Shown piece after piece: positions 46,030-55,042 of a stretch of 64,000 nucleotides of DNA (position 1 is its first letter; every line of letters begins with the position of its first letter). The notes beneath the pieces were generated by a model that was not told the DNA's origin, ran no database searches, and saw only the letters and a list, made by a program, of their open reading frames with translations. The position numbers were made by a program, and so were the translations under genes. The DNA comes from Ruania suaedae (GTDB lineage Bacteria > Actinomycetota > Actinomycetes > Actinomycetales > Beutenbergiaceae), in contig NZ_CP088018.1 of assembly GCF_021049265.1 (NCBI RefSeq), positions 3,472,001-3,536,000 of the forward strand, read 5' to 3'.

Positions 46030-48660
46030 TCAGTGGGCCATGTCGACGAACCGTGCGTAGTGCCCCTGGAACGCCACCACGATCGTGTCGGTGGGCCCGT
46101 TGCGGTGCTTGGCCACGATCACGTCGGCCTCGCCGGCACGGGGCGACTCCTTCTCGTACATGTCGTCGCGATGGAGCAGGATGACCATATCGGCGTCCTG
46201 CTCGATGCTGTTGTGGACAGCGATACCGTTCGCCACGAAGTTGTGGTTGCCCGCCACTGTGGCGTCATAGACCTCCTCCACGCCGTCCGGGGTGATGGAC
46301 ACCACCGAATCCCAGAGAAGGTCATTGACGGCCATCACCTCCAGCTCCTGGCTCTCCAGGAGGGTCGCCACCCTCCCGAGCCGCGCGCGCGATGGGGAAC
46401 GCCTCCACATCGTCGAGCCGCAGAACTGTGTGCCCATGGCCGCGGCGAACTCACGATGAGTCATCGCACGCTCCGCCAGCACGTCCCGAACGTCGGTCCA
46501 CACCTCTCGGGGCACTGTGTCGACGTTGGTGTTGGCTTGTACATCGCGGATGATTGCGAGGAGCCTCTCGGCCTGCTGCCCACGGGAACCGTGCACGCCG
46601 ATCTCTTGGAGGAAGCGCCGCTGATCGTCCACCCCTGAGAGGTCGACGCTGTAGTTCGGGCGATACGCACCCTTGACGGTCGCGCGAACGCGCGTGGAGA
46701 TCCCGAACCTGAGCAGGAGTCGGCTCAATCCGTCAGCCAAGCGGCGCGAGGTCGTGGCGTAGTAGATGCGGCCAGATCGTGCGCCCTTCGTGATGGTGAC
46801 CGAACCGTCCGTGCTCCACAGGTGCCGGATGAACAAGGCAATCTGGGCCTTGGGCAGGTGGAAGACGGGATCGGGGATGAACTTCTCGTGACTGCGGCGA
46901 CCGAACAGCGAGAACTCGTCCAGCCAGGAAGCAATGGGGTTTCTCCTGCCGTGAGTCAACCGGTACGGCGCGGGCAGCCGGAGCGTGGTGCACCGGGCAG
47001 CCGGGTAGTCGTCGCGCTGGGCCGTGATCCCGAACGCTTCGGCTGCCGTGGTCACTGCCGTCAGGTTGTCCGGATCGACGGAGGCGTACCGGATCGGCTG
47101 GCGCGGCACGAACGAGCCGTCACCGAGGAGGTGGGCGAGCATGATGACCTTCCGGTCATCCCACTCCATCGATTCGCTCGGCGCAGGCACGTGGCGTGGC
47201 ACACCGATCCTCGAGCCTTCCTCCAGCTCTCCCAATGGCGTCCATCCCGAGTACGTGAGAAACGGATGGTTCGCAGTCGCACGGATCTCCTTGCCGGAGG
47301 CCAACCGCAACCGGTACACCTGCTTCGTCCCCGTGCTGAAGACGTGCGTGAGGTGACGGCGAACGTACTTGAGACGATCGTCCAGCGCCCATACCGGGAC
47401 GTCCGTCGCACCCTGACGGAAGAGTTCACCCATCGTGACCTCGGCACCGGTGTCGGCGCGCAGCACTGTGGTCTCGGCCGTCAGGCAGCCGGACTCACGA
47501 AGGTCGCTCACCTGTGGCTTCTTGTCCGTGCGCTGTTCCGAGCCACGGTTCAGCTGCGAGATCGCGATCACCGGAACCTCGAGCTCCTTCGCGAGGAGCT
47601 TGATCGCGCGGGAGAACTCCGAGACCTCCTGCTGGCGGGACTCGACCCGCTTGCCCGAGCTCATCAGCTGCAGGTAGTCGATGATGACGAGCTTGAGATC
47701 GTTGCGCTGCTTCAGGCGGCGGCACTTGGCCCGGATCTCCATCAGCGACATGTTCGGGCTGTCGTCGATGTAGAGCGGTGCCTCGGACACCTTGCCCATC
47801 GTGCGGGCCAGCCGCGTCCAGTCCTCGTCGCGCATATTGCCCTTGCGCATATTCTGCAGCGGCACCTGCGACTCGGCCGAGAGCATACGCATGGTGATCT
47901 CGTTGCGGCTCATCTCCAGCGAGAAGATGACCGACGTCAGCCCGTTCTTGATCGAGGCTGCCCGGGCGATGTCCAGTCCCAGGGTACTTTTCCCCATCGC
48001 CGGCCTGGCCGCCACGACGATCATCTGCCCCGGGTGCAAGCCGTTCGTCAAGGCGTCCAGATCCGCGAACCCCGTGGGCACGCCGATCATCCCCTCCCCA
48101 CGATGGGAGGCGGCGTCGATCTCCTCCATGGTGGAGTTGATGACGTCCTTCAGCGGCACGTAGTCCTCGGAGGTGCGCCGCTCGGTGACGGCGTAGATCT
48201 CCGCCTGTGCGGTGTTGACCAGATCGTCCACGTCGCCGCCGTCGGTGGCGTAACCGAGCTGGACGATCCGCGTTCCGGCATCGACCAGACGGCGCAGCAC
48301 CGCCTGCTCGCGCACGATCCGCGCGTAGTAGCCGGCGTTCGCCGCCGTCGGCACCGACGACAGCAGCGTGTGCAGATAGGGCGCCCCACCGATCCGGCTG
48401 AGCTCACCGCGCTTGGTCAGCTCGGCCGCGATCGTGACGGCGTCCGCCGGCTCCCCCCGCCCGTACAGGTCGAGGATGGCGTCGTAGATGGCCTCGTGCG
48501 CCGGCCGGTAGAAGTCGTTGCCCCGCAACACCTCGACCACATCGGCGATGGCGTCCTTGGACAGCAGCATCCCGCCGATCACCGACTGCTCGGCCGCGAC
48601 GTCCTGCGGTGGGGTGCGATCGAAGCTCTCCGGCGCCTCGGTGATCTCGGAGACGCTCAT
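46030..48660 (-). CDS. dnaB: Replicative DNA helicase DnaB containing an intein
   Basis: 876 aa as translated; 450 aa after splicing, a normal DnaB length. The N-terminal domain (about 18-120) binds primase. The RecA-like ATPase domain has Walker A AARPAMGKST (217-226), Walker B KLVIIDYLQLM and the ISQLNRGSEQR motif. The coding region is interrupted after DLRESG (residue 391) by an intein and resumes at SIEQDADMVILLHR. DnaB unwinds DNA at the replication fork. Splicing is needed for function. The ATG is followed by MSVSEITEAPESFDRTPPQD, typical of actinobacterial DnaB. Confidence 0.95.
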   Translation of the reverse strand: MSVSEITEAPESFDRTPPQDVAAEQSVIGGMLLSKDAIADVVEVLRGNDFYRPAHEAIYDAILDLYGRGEPADAVTIAAELTKRGELSRIGGAPYLHTLLSSVPTAANAGYYARIVREQAVLRRLVDAGTRIVQLGYATDGGDVDDLVNTAQAEIYAVTERRTSEDYVPLKDVINSTMEEIDAASHRGEGMIGVPTGFADLDALTNGLHPGQMIVVAARPAMGKSTLGLDIARAASIKNGLTSVIFSLEMSRNEITMRMLSAESQVPLQNMRKGNMRDEDWTRLARTMGKVSEAPLYIDDSPNMSLMEIRAKCRRLKQRNDLKLVIIDYLQLMSSGKRVESRQQEVSEFSRAIKLLAKELEVPVIAISQLNRGSEQRTDKKPQVSDLRESGCLTAETTVLRADTGAEVTMGELFRQGATDVPVWALDDRLKYVRRHLTHVFSTGTKQVYRLRLASGKEIRATANHPFLTYSGWTPLGELEEGSRIGVPRHVPAPSESMEWDDRKVIMLAHLLGDGSFVPRQPIRYASVDPDNLTAVTTAAEAFGITAQRDDYPAARCTTLRLPAPYRLTHGRRNPIASWLDEFSLFGRRSHEKFIPDPVFHLPKAQIALFIRHLWSTDGSVTITKGARSGRIYYATTSRRLADGLSRLLLRFGISTRVRATVKGAYRPNYSVDLSGVDDQRRFLQEIGVHGSRGQQAERLLAIIRDVQANTNVDTVPREVWTDVRDVLAERAMTHREFAAAMGTQFCGSTMWRRSPSRARLGRVATLLESQELEVMAVNDLLWDSVVSITPDGVEEVYDATVAGNHNFVANGIAVHNSIEQDADMVILLHRDDMYEKESPRAGEADVIVAKHRNGPTDTIVVAFQGHYARFVDMAH
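46210..47487 (-). other. DnaB intein with LAGLIDADG homing endonuclease domain
   Basis: 426 aa, from Cys392 (CLTAETTVLR) to the terminal His-Asn before extein Ser. Splicing blocks are visible: A at the Cys, B with TANHPF (block-B Thr-x-x-His), and F/G with VYDATVAGNHNFVANGIAVHN. Two LAGLIDADG-type blocks, LAHLLGDGSFV and FIRHLWSTDGSV, each with the catalytic-position Asp, indicate an endonuclease that may still be active. The site, ESG before and SIEQDAD after, is the one used by the Synechocystis DnaB intein. Confidence 0.93.
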
Positions 48661-48856
48661 CGCCGCACCATCCTCTGCTCCACCAACACCGGTTCCTCCC
48701 TCGCCACGACCACGTCACCCAGGCCTATCAGGGACCACCGACACGGCACCGGGCGACGGTACGCACTCGCCCACACCGTGGCAAGCGGCTGCTCATGCGC
48801 CCTGGGGACGAAGACGTCCTAGGCTGTGCACGGCCTGTGGAGGACAGTGCTCGTGG

Positions 48857-48942
48857 TTGTGCACAGGTCGGCAGCGGCCATGTGGACAACCGTTCAGACC
48901 CCAGTGATTGCCGTGGTCCTGGCGCCCACCGCCTGTGGACAG
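48857..48942. promoter_or_regulatory. Cluster of DnaA-box-like sites upstream of dnaB
   Basis: TTGTGCACA at 48857-48865 (one mismatch to the high-GC consensus TTGTCCACA), a perfect TTGTCCACA on the minus strand at 48881-48889, and CTGTCCACA on the minus strand at 48934-48942 (one mismatch). Weaker relatives lie at 48825-48845. They occupy the 300-bp space between divergent dnaB and the MATE gene. Confidence 0.5.
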
Positions 48943-48960
48943 AAGAAAGTCGGAGGATCC

Positions 48961-50310
48961 GTGGACGACACGCCGGACGCACAGGCGCGACCCGCCGGGC
49001 GCGTACTCGATCGCCGCATCCTTGACCTCGCGCTGCCCGCCCTCGGCGCCCTCGTGGCCGAGCCGCTGTTCGTCCTGATCGACTCCGCCGTCGTGGGCCA
49101 TCTCGGAACCTCTCAGCTCGCGGGCCTCACCCTCGCCTCGACCCTGCTCATGACCACCGTGGCGCTGTTCATCTTCCTCGCCTACGCCACCACGGGCGCG
49201 GTGGCCCGGCGCCTCGGCGCCGGGGACGAGAAGGGGGCCCTCGCCGTCGGGATGGACGGCATCTGGCTGGCGCTCGGACTGGGCGCACTGCTGCTGATCG
49301 CCGGCTACGCCGCCGCGGATCCGGTGGTCCGCGCGATGGGCGCGTCGGCGGAGGTCGCACCCCATGCCCTGGCGTACCTGCGCAGCAGCCTCCCCGGCAT
49401 CCCCGGGATGCTCGTGGTGCTCGCCGCCACCGGCGCGTTGCGGGGTCTGCAGGACACCCGCACGCCGCTGCGGGTCGCCGTCACCGGCGCCATCGCGAAC
49501 GCCGCCGGCTCGGTGCTCCTCGTCTACGGCGCCGGGATGGGGATCGCCGGGTCGGGCCTGGCGACGGCGGTGGTCCAGATCGGCATGGGTGTGTGGCTGA
49601 TCCGGGTGGTCGTGCGGGCGGCACGGGCCCGAGGGGTCTCGCTGCGGCCGGCGCCCGGCGGGATCCTCGCGAACGCGCGGGCGGGGCTGCCGCTGCTCAT
49701 CCGCACCCTCACGCTGCGGGTGGCGATCCTGCTCACCGTCGCCACCGCCACGTCGTTGGGCAGCGTGCCACTCGCGGCGCACCAGATCGTCAACTCGGTG
49801 TGGGGGCTGGCCGCGTTCGCGCTGGACGCCCTCGCCATCGCGGCACAGGCGCTGGTCGGCCACGGACTCGGGGCGCGCCGGCCGGAGGAGGTCCGGGCCG
49901 TCGTCCGGCGGTGCCTGCAGTGGGGCACGCTCGCCGGGGTCGGGATCGGTGTGGTGATCGCGGGCCTCGGCGGGTTCCTCACCCCGCTGTTCACCTCCGA
50001 CCCGGCGGTGCAGCACGCCGCGCACCTGGGACTGATCGTCATCGGAGTCCTGATGCCGGTGGCCGCCTGGCCGTTCGTCCTCGACGGGGTGCTGATGGGC
50101 GCCGGCGACGGCGTCTATCTCGCCGTCGCCGGAGCGATCGCGCTCGTCGTCTATCTGCCGCTGCTCTGGGCGGTCGCGAGATGGGCGCCCGAGGGCGCGC
50201 TGGGTCTGGTCTGGCTGTGGATCGCCTTCGCCGGCGGCTTCCTGGGCGCGCGAGCGCTCACGACATGGCTGCGCTCACGCGGTAGCCGGTGGATGGTGCT
50301 CGGAGTCTGA
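48961..50310 (+). CDS. MATE family efflux transporter (DinF-like)
   Basis: 449 aa with twelve predicted helices in two matching halves. The opening RRILDLALPALGALVAEPLFVLIDSAVVGHLGTSQLAGL is the DinF-type MATE signature; the second half repeats it with SVPLAAHQIVNSVWGLAAFALDALAIAAQALVGHGLG. MATE proteins expel cationic drugs or metabolites using sodium or protons. CGGAGGA ten bases before GTG 48961 fixes the start; an open frame extends upstream to 48826 through the DnaA-box region. It sits between dnaB and the ribosomal-protein cluster, in the opposite direction. Confidence 0.9.
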   Translation: MDDTPDAQARPAGRVLDRRILDLALPALGALVAEPLFVLIDSAVVGHLGTSQLAGLTLASTLLMTTVALFIFLAYATTGAVARRLGAGDEKGALAVGMDGIWLALGLGALLLIAGYAAADPVVRAMGASAEVAPHALAYLRSSLPGIPGMLVVLAATGALRGLQDTRTPLRVAVTGAIANAAGSVLLVYGAGMGIAGSGLATAVVQIGMGVWLIRVVVRAARARGVSLRPAPGGILANARAGLPLLIRTLTLRVAILLTVATATSLGSVPLAAHQIVNSVWGLAAFALDALAIAAQALVGHGLGARRPEEVRAVVRRCLQWGTLAGVGIGVVIAGLGGFLTPLFTSDPAVQHAAHLGLIVIGVLMPVAAWPFVLDGVLMGAGDGVYLAVAGAIALVVYLPLLWAVARWAPEGALGLVWLWIAFAGGFLGARALTTWLRSRGSRWMVLGV

Positions 50311-50311
50311 A

Positions 50312-50377
50312 CGCATCTGACGGGCCTGGGATCAGCCGCGCCATATCTGGCACGGACCTCGCGTGGGCCGTCAGTTG
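50312..50377. repeat. Dispersed palindromic repeat, copy B
   Basis: Same layout as copy A: arms CTGACGG (50317-50323) and CCGTCAG (50368-50374), and inner GCGCCATATCTGGCAC-like stem (50338-50354). It starts one base after the MATE stop codon, again between convergent genes. Confidence 0.7.
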
Positions 50378-50403
50378 GTGACGGCCCACCCCCGGACGCA
50401 CGA

Positions 50404-50433
50404 CGGCCCGGCCACCCTGGGGTGACCGGGCCG
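50404..50433 (-). terminator. Hairpin terminator of the rpsF-ssb-rpsR-rplI operon
   Basis: 13-bp stem with one mismatch (CGGCCCGGCCACC against GGTGACCGGGCCG) and a 4-nt loop, 16 bp after the rplI stop. Confidence 0.75.
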
Positions 50434-50448
50434 TGCGTCGGCGGAACG

Positions 50449-50901
50449 TCAGGCGCCGGGGACCACGTTCAGGTCCACGGTGGCCGAGACGTCGGCGTGC
50501 AGGCGCACCTGCACCTGGTGGCTGCCGAGGCTCTTGATCGGCTGACCGATCTCGATGGTGCGACGGTCGACCTGCTGACCACCCGAGGCCTTGATGGCAT
50601 CGGCGATGTCAGCGGTGGTGACCGAACCGAACAGACGGCCGTTCGGGCCGGCGTTGACCTGCACCACGAACGTCTTGGCCTGCAGGGAGTCCCGCACCGC
50701 GCGAGCATCCTCGATCGAGGCGATCGCACGCTTGCGGCGAGCCGCGGTGATCTGGTCGATCTGCTTCTGCCCACCCTTGGTCCACGGAGTGGCCAGGTTG
50801 CGCGGGAGCAGGAAGTTACGGGCGTACCCGTCCTTGACGTCGACGATGTCGCCGGCAGTGCCGAGGCCGGTGACCTCGTGGGTGAGAATGAGCTTTGCCA
50901 T
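50449..50901 (-). CDS. rplI: 50S ribosomal protein L9
   Basis: 150 aa, full length. The N-terminal rRNA-binding domain has [34 protein letters not shown], the L9 signature; a long connecting helix leads to the C-terminal domain ([33 protein letters not shown]). L9 binds 23S rRNA near the L1 stalk and affects frame maintenance between ribosomes. Last gene of the operon, followed by a terminator hairpin; 17 bp after rpsR. Confidence 0.97.
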   Translation of the reverse strand: MAKLILTHEVTGLGTAGDIVDVKDGYARNFLLPRNLATPWTKGGQKQIDQITAARRKRAIASIEDARAVRDSLQAKTFVVQVNAGPNGRLFGSVTTADIADAIKASGGQQVDRRTIEIGQPIKSLGSHQVQVRLHADVSATVDLNVVPGA

Positions 50902-50918
50902 GGCTGTTCCTCCCGGCC

Positions 50919-51164
50919 TCAGCGAGCAGAGCTCGAGTAGGGGAGCAGGGCCATCTCACGGGCGTTCTTGACGGCCCGTGCGATCTGACGCTGCTCCTGG
51001 ACGGAGACACCGGTCACTCGGCGGGCGCGGATCTTCCCGCGGTCCGAGATGAACTTCCGCAGCAGCGCGGTGTCCTTGTAGTCGATGGGCCCCTCGAGCT
51101 TGACGGTCTTGAGGGGATTGGCCTTCTTCTTCACGACAGGCTTGCGGTTGTCGCGCTTCGCCAT
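50919..51164 (-). CDS. rpsR: 30S ribosomal protein S18
   Basis: 81 aa. The core [50 protein letters not shown] is highly conserved. The N-terminal tail holds only Lys/Arg and no cysteine, so this is the zinc-free form, unlike the CxxC form of Streptomyces. In some actinobacteria zinc-free S18 is a zinc-starvation paralogue under Zur, but here it sits in the main rpsF operon, as I recall for other Micrococcales. S18 pairs with S6 on the 30S platform. Confidence 0.97.
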   Translation of the reverse strand: MAKRDNRKPVVKKKANPLKTVKLEGPIDYKDTALLRKFISDRGKIRARRVTGVSVQEQRQIARAVKNAREMALLPYSSSAR

Positions 51165-51220
51165 TGTTCTGTGCTCCTTGAATACTCGCGCCGCTCACGC
51201 GGGCGCGCAGTGGTGATGGT

Positions 51221-51757
51221 CTAGAAGGGAGGCTCGTCGCCGAAGCTCGAGCCACCCGTTGCCCACGGGTCCTCGGACTGGCCACGCGAGGGCTGTCCCC
51301 CGCCGTAGCCGCCCTGGCCACCCTGGTCTCCGCCGTAACCGCCGCCGGCGTTCCCGCCGCCGCCGAAGCCGCCACCACCGCCGCCACCACCGCGCTGGGC
51401 GCGGGTGACCTTGGCCGTGGCGTACCGCAGCGAGGGGCCGACCTCGTCGACCTGCATCTCGACGACGGTGCGCTTCTCACCCTCCCGGGTCTCGAAGGAG
51501 CGCTGGACGAGACGGCCCTGAGCGACGACGCGCATGCCCTTGGTGAGGGACTCCGCGACGTTCTCGGCCGCTTCACGCCAGATCGAGCACCGCATGAACA
51601 GCGTCTCGGCGTCCTTCCACTCGTTCGACTGACGGTCGAACGTGCGGGGGGTGGACGCGATCGTGAAGTTGGCTACGGCTGCACCCGACGGGGTGAACCG
51701 GAGCTCCGGGTCGGCCGTGAGGTTGCCGATCACGGTGATGACGGTCTCGCCTGCCAT
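51221..51757 (-). CDS. ssb: Single-stranded DNA-binding protein
   Basis: 178 aa. The N-terminal OB-fold (about 1-110: [56 protein letters not shown]) binds single-stranded DNA as a tetramer. A long Gly-rich linker follows. The C-terminal tip [10 protein letters not shown] is the acidic peptide that recruits replication and repair partners. Its place between rpsF and rpsR is the classic arrangement, which marks it as the essential SSB rather than a competence-type paralogue. Confidence 0.97.
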   Translation of the reverse strand: MAGETVITVIGNLTADPELRFTPSGAAVANFTIASTPRTFDRQSNEWKDAETLFMRCSIWREAAENVAESLTKGMRVVAQGRLVQRSFETREGEKRTVVEMQVDEVGPSLRYATAKVTRAQRGGGGGGGGFGGGGNAGGGYGGDQGGQGGYGGGQPSRGQSEDPWATGGSSFGDEPPF

Positions 51758-51782
51758 GACGCTCCTTTACGGGAGAACGCGC

Positions 51783-52073
51783 TCAGCGCGTCTCGGGTCG
51801 GATGAGCTTGGTGCGGAGAATGGACTCGCTGAGGCCGAGCTGGCGATCGAGCTCCTGGGCGAGCTCCGGCGTCGCGTGCATGTCCACGACGGCGTAGATG
51901 CCCTCGGGATTCTTCGCGATCTCGAATGCCAGGCGGCGCTTGCCCCAGATGTCGACGTTGTCGACGGTCCCACCACCACTGGTGATGACGTTGAGGAACT
52001 TCTCGAGCGACGCGGGAACCGTGCGCTCGTCGATCGCCGGGTCGAGAATCACCATCAGTTCGTAGTGACGCAT
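51783..52073 (-). CDS. rpsF: 30S ribosomal protein S6
   Basis: 96 aa. It opens [26 protein letters not shown] and keeps the ferredoxin-like S6 pattern with [21 protein letters not shown]. The ATG at 52073 is preferred over 52085 because AGGAGG lies 9 nt upstream and homologues start with MRHYE. S6 binds S18 and the central domain of 16S rRNA. First gene of the operon; the promoter should lie in the 286 bp between this gene and the PBP stop, where nothing else was found. Confidence 0.97.
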   Translation of the reverse strand: MRHYELMVILDPAIDERTVPASLEKFLNVITSGGGTVDNVDIWGKRRLAFEIAKNPEGIYAVVDMHATPELAQELDRQLGLSESILRTKLIRPETR

Positions 52074-52359
52074 GCTTGAACCCACCTCCTTCGGACTAGG
52101 CGGTCACGGTCCTTCCGTGACAGGAGGGTGATGCGTGCTCTCGTGCCCGCTCGCCGGACGGGTGCCCGGCATGACGGTGCACGAGATTCCCCACCAGCCT
52201 ACCGGACCGGCGCGACATCCCGGGCGTGATCTCCGCGACGCCGCCGAGTGACGCATCTGCGGCAGAGCGAGCGACCGTCAGCAGTGGCTCCGACTGACCG
52301 CGGGGCGAGGGACCTACCGGCGGCAACGGGTCAGACTGCGGGCGGCGTGTCGGACGGCC

Positions 52360-54756
52360 CTATCCCCCGCCGGACCCGCCTGACCCACCGTCGGACCCGC
52401 CGTCCGAACCCTCGCCCGAACCTCCGTCGCTGCCACCGTCGGGATCCTCCGACGGTTCCTCGGTCGGCGTCGGGGAGGGCGACGGCGTCGGACTCGGGGT
52501 GGGCTCCTCGGTCGGTGTCGGCGTCGGGGTCGGAGTAGGCGTCGGCGTCGGCTCCTCGGTGGGCTCCTCGGTCGGCTCCTCGGTGGTCTCCTCCTCCGTC
52601 GGCTCCTCGGTAGGCTCCGGCGAGGGCTCGCGCTGCGGCGGGTTCGCCGGCGGCACGTACACCCGCTCGGGCGCGGACCGCTCCGGGAACTCCTCCACGG
52701 CGAGGCCCTCGACGGCGGAACTCATGTACTGCGTCCAGATGTCGGTGGGGTAGCTCCCACCGGAGATCGGCGCCACGCCGCCCCAGCCATCCACCATGGA
52801 GACCTCTTCGCCGTCGGCCCCGATCTGGTACATCGCCACCGAGGTGGTGATCTGCGGCACGAAGCCCACGAACCACGCCGATCGGTAGTCGTTGGAGCTA
52901 CCGGTCTTGCCGGCCGCCGGCCGGCCGATCTGCGACGCCGTCTCACCCGTGCCGCTCTGGACCACCTGCTGCATCGCGAAGGTGGCGTCGGCGACCACCT
53001 GGGCCTCGACCACCCGCTCCCCCTCGGCGCCACCGGTGTAGACGACGTCCCCGTCGCGGTTGGTCACCGACCCCACGATGAACCGCTCGTGGTGCACGCC
53101 GCCGGAGGCGATGGTCGAGTACGCCTCGGCCATGTCCGCCGGGTGCGGAGAGGCGGTGCCGAGCACGTTGACCAGGTTGCCCTCCAGGCCGGAGGTGTCT
53201 TCGGGCAGGCCGAGCCGGTGCGCGACGTCGACCAGGTTGTCCGGGCCGTACTCGTTGTTGAGCTGGACGTAGGCGGTGTTGACCGAGTTCTCCGTGGCCG
53301 TCACCAGGTCGATCGAGCCGCGGTTGATCCGGTCGAAGTTGTTGACCTCGAACCCCTCGATCTCCATCGGGGCGTAGCTGGGGTAGCGCTGCTCGAGCGT
53401 GGCGCCGTTCTCGAGCGCCGCGATCAGTGCGAACGGCTTGAACGTGGAGCCTCCCTGGGCCACATCCTGTGTGGCGGCGTTGCGCTGGCGCTCCACGAAG
53501 TCGGGCCCGCCGTAGAGCGCGAGGATCCCGCCGGTGCTGTTGTCGATCGAGGTCAGCGCCACCCGCACGCCGTCGGGAGTGTCCTCGGGCAGGTTCTCGG
53601 CGGCCTCCACGGCCTGGGCCTGGAGATCGGCGTCGATGGTGGACGCGATCTGCAGACCGCCGCCGTCGATCTCGTCCTCGGTGAAGCCGGCGGCGATCAG
53701 CTCCTCGCGGATCATCGCCAGCAGGTACCCGTTCGGCCCGCCGTAGGTGTCGGTGCGGGTGGGCTCGGCGACCTCGGGGAACTCCTGGGAGTCCGCCTCG
53801 GCCTGGGTGAGCACGTCGTTCTCGACCATGAACGACAGCGTCCGCTCCCAGCGCGCCTGCGCCTGGTCGGGGGCCACGGCCGGGTCCCAGTTGCCCGGCG
53901 AGGGGATGATGCCGGCCAGCAGCGCCGACTCCGAGACCGTCAGCTCCGAGGCCGGGTGGCCGAAGTACTCCTGCGCGGCACGCTCGATCCCGTACGCCCC
54001 GCGGCCGAAGTAGATGGTGTTCATGTAGGCGCCGAGGATCTCGTCCTTGCTCTGCTGCTGGTCGATCTTCAGCGCCAGGATGGCCTCCCGGAACTTGTCG
54101 ACGTAGCCGGAGGTCTGGCCGGTGTAGTACCGCTCGACGTACTGCATCGTCAGGGTGGAGCCACCCTGGGTGTCGTTGCCGCGCAGGTTGTTCCACAACG
54201 CGCGCGCGATCGCCACCGGATCGACGCCGACGTTGGAGTAGAAGCGGCGATCCTCGGAGGCCACGATCGCTGCACCGACGTGCTCGGGCACCTGTGCCGG
54301 GTCGACGATCTCGCGATCGACCTCTGCGAACGAGCCCATGCTCGTCTCACCGTCGGCGTAGGTGATGTCCGAGCCCTCGGCGAGGGCGAAGTCGTCCGGA
54401 TCGGGCACCTCGACCATGGCGTAGGCGATGCCGAACAGGACCGCCCCCACGAGCACCAGGCTGCCCGCCGCGCCGAGCAGGAAGCGCCAGCCCGGCAGCC
54501 AGCGCATCACGGGGCCCTTGCCCCGGCGCGGGTAGTTCCAGAACCGCTTCCTGCCCCCGCCGCGCGCGCTCGCGGCGGTGCCGGCGGCTGCCGACGCCGG
54601 CCGCTTGCCCGACGGCGCACCCGACCCTCCCGAGCCCGAGCGCCCCGCGGAGGTGCTCAGCCCGGAGTCACGTACGCTGCGCCGCTTCGGCGCACTGTCA
54701 CCCTCGCGGCCGGAGGAGTCCGATGATCCGCGACCTGTACCTCGTCCTTGTGCCAC
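52360..54756 (-). CDS. Class A penicillin-binding protein (PBP1A-type transglycosylase/transpeptidase)
   Basis: 798 aa. A long basic/Ser-Gly cytoplasmic tail (1-90) precedes one membrane helix (92-113). The GT51 glycosyltransferase domain has the catalytic Glu in EDRRFYSN (168-175) and GGSTLTMQYVERYYTG. The transpeptidase domain has Ser437 in GGSTFKPF, ENSVNTAY (SxN) and AGKTGSSNDY (KTG). A Pro/Thr/Glu-rich, then Gly/Ser-rich, tail follows (about 700-798) and may span the wall. The enzyme polymerises and cross-links peptidoglycan. The start is a GTG with AGGAAGG 6 nt upstream. It is divergent from ino1. Confidence 0.94.
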   Translation of the reverse strand: MAQGRGTGRGSSDSSGREGDSAPKRRSVRDSGLSTSAGRSGSGGSGAPSGKRPASAAAGTAASARGGGRKRFWNYPRRGKGPVMRWLPGWRFLLGAAGSLVLVGAVLFGIAYAMVEVPDPDDFALAEGSDITYADGETSMGSFAEVDREIVDPAQVPEHVGAAIVASEDRRFYSNVGVDPVAIARALWNNLRGNDTQGGSTLTMQYVERYYTGQTSGYVDKFREAILALKIDQQQSKDEILGAYMNTIYFGRGAYGIERAAQEYFGHPASELTVSESALLAGIIPSPGNWDPAVAPDQAQARWERTLSFMVENDVLTQAEADSQEFPEVAEPTRTDTYGGPNGYLLAMIREELIAAGFTEDEIDGGGLQIASTIDADLQAQAVEAAENLPEDTPDGVRVALTSIDNSTGGILALYGGPDFVERQRNAATQDVAQGGSTFKPFALIAALENGATLEQRYPSYAPMEIEGFEVNNFDRINRGSIDLVTATENSVNTAYVQLNNEYGPDNLVDVAHRLGLPEDTSGLEGNLVNVLGTASPHPADMAEAYSTIASGGVHHERFIVGSVTNRDGDVVYTGGAEGERVVEAQVVADATFAMQQVVQSGTGETASQIGRPAAGKTGSSNDYRSAWFVGFVPQITTSVAMYQIGADGEEVSMVDGWGGVAPISGGSYPTDIWTQYMSSAVEGLAVEEFPERSAPERVYVPPANPPQREPSPEPTEEPTEEETTEEPTEEPTEEPTPTPTPTPTPTPTEEPTPSPTPSPSPTPTEEPSEDPDGGSDGGSGEGSDGGSDGGSGGSGGG

Positions 54757-54948
54757 TGGGGGCCTTCCTGGTCGTCCTGGCCCGCACGGGGTCCGCCGCG
54801 CGTGCGCACTCTCCCCAGTATGCGTTCCACTCCTGGACCCCGCCGCCGCTCTTCACGTGCCTTCCACACAATCCGCGCCCCGCTGGTGAGCGTGCTCACA
54901 CCGCGCCCGACGGCGGCCGCTGCCACAACGAGCCCACCTCGCCCTACC

Positions 54949-54969
54949 ATAGGTACCAGACATACCTAT
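54949..54969. promoter_or_regulatory. Palindromic operator between the PBP gene and ino1
   Basis: Perfect 7-bp arms ATAGGTA (54949-54955) and TACCTAT (54963-54969) with a 7-nt spacer; a third half-site TACC lies just upstream at 54945-54948. It is in an AT-richer stretch 74 bp before the ino1 start. The regulator is not known. Confidence 0.6.
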
Positions 54970-55042
54970 CGGTTTGTCACCTCGCGCTAGTCATCCCGGC
55001 ACCGCCGTCGACGGCCGGTGCCGCCACGTCAAGGAGAGAACA

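Noticed and set aside
46822-48822. 666-codon open frame antisense to dnaB
   Set aside because: It covers conserved helicase and intein codons on the other strand and shows no protein-like pattern.
52252-52292. Possible fourth copy of the dispersed palindrome (GCATCTG and CCGTCAG present)
   Set aside because: The inner core ATCTGGCACGG is absent and the spacing does not match, so similarity is too weak.
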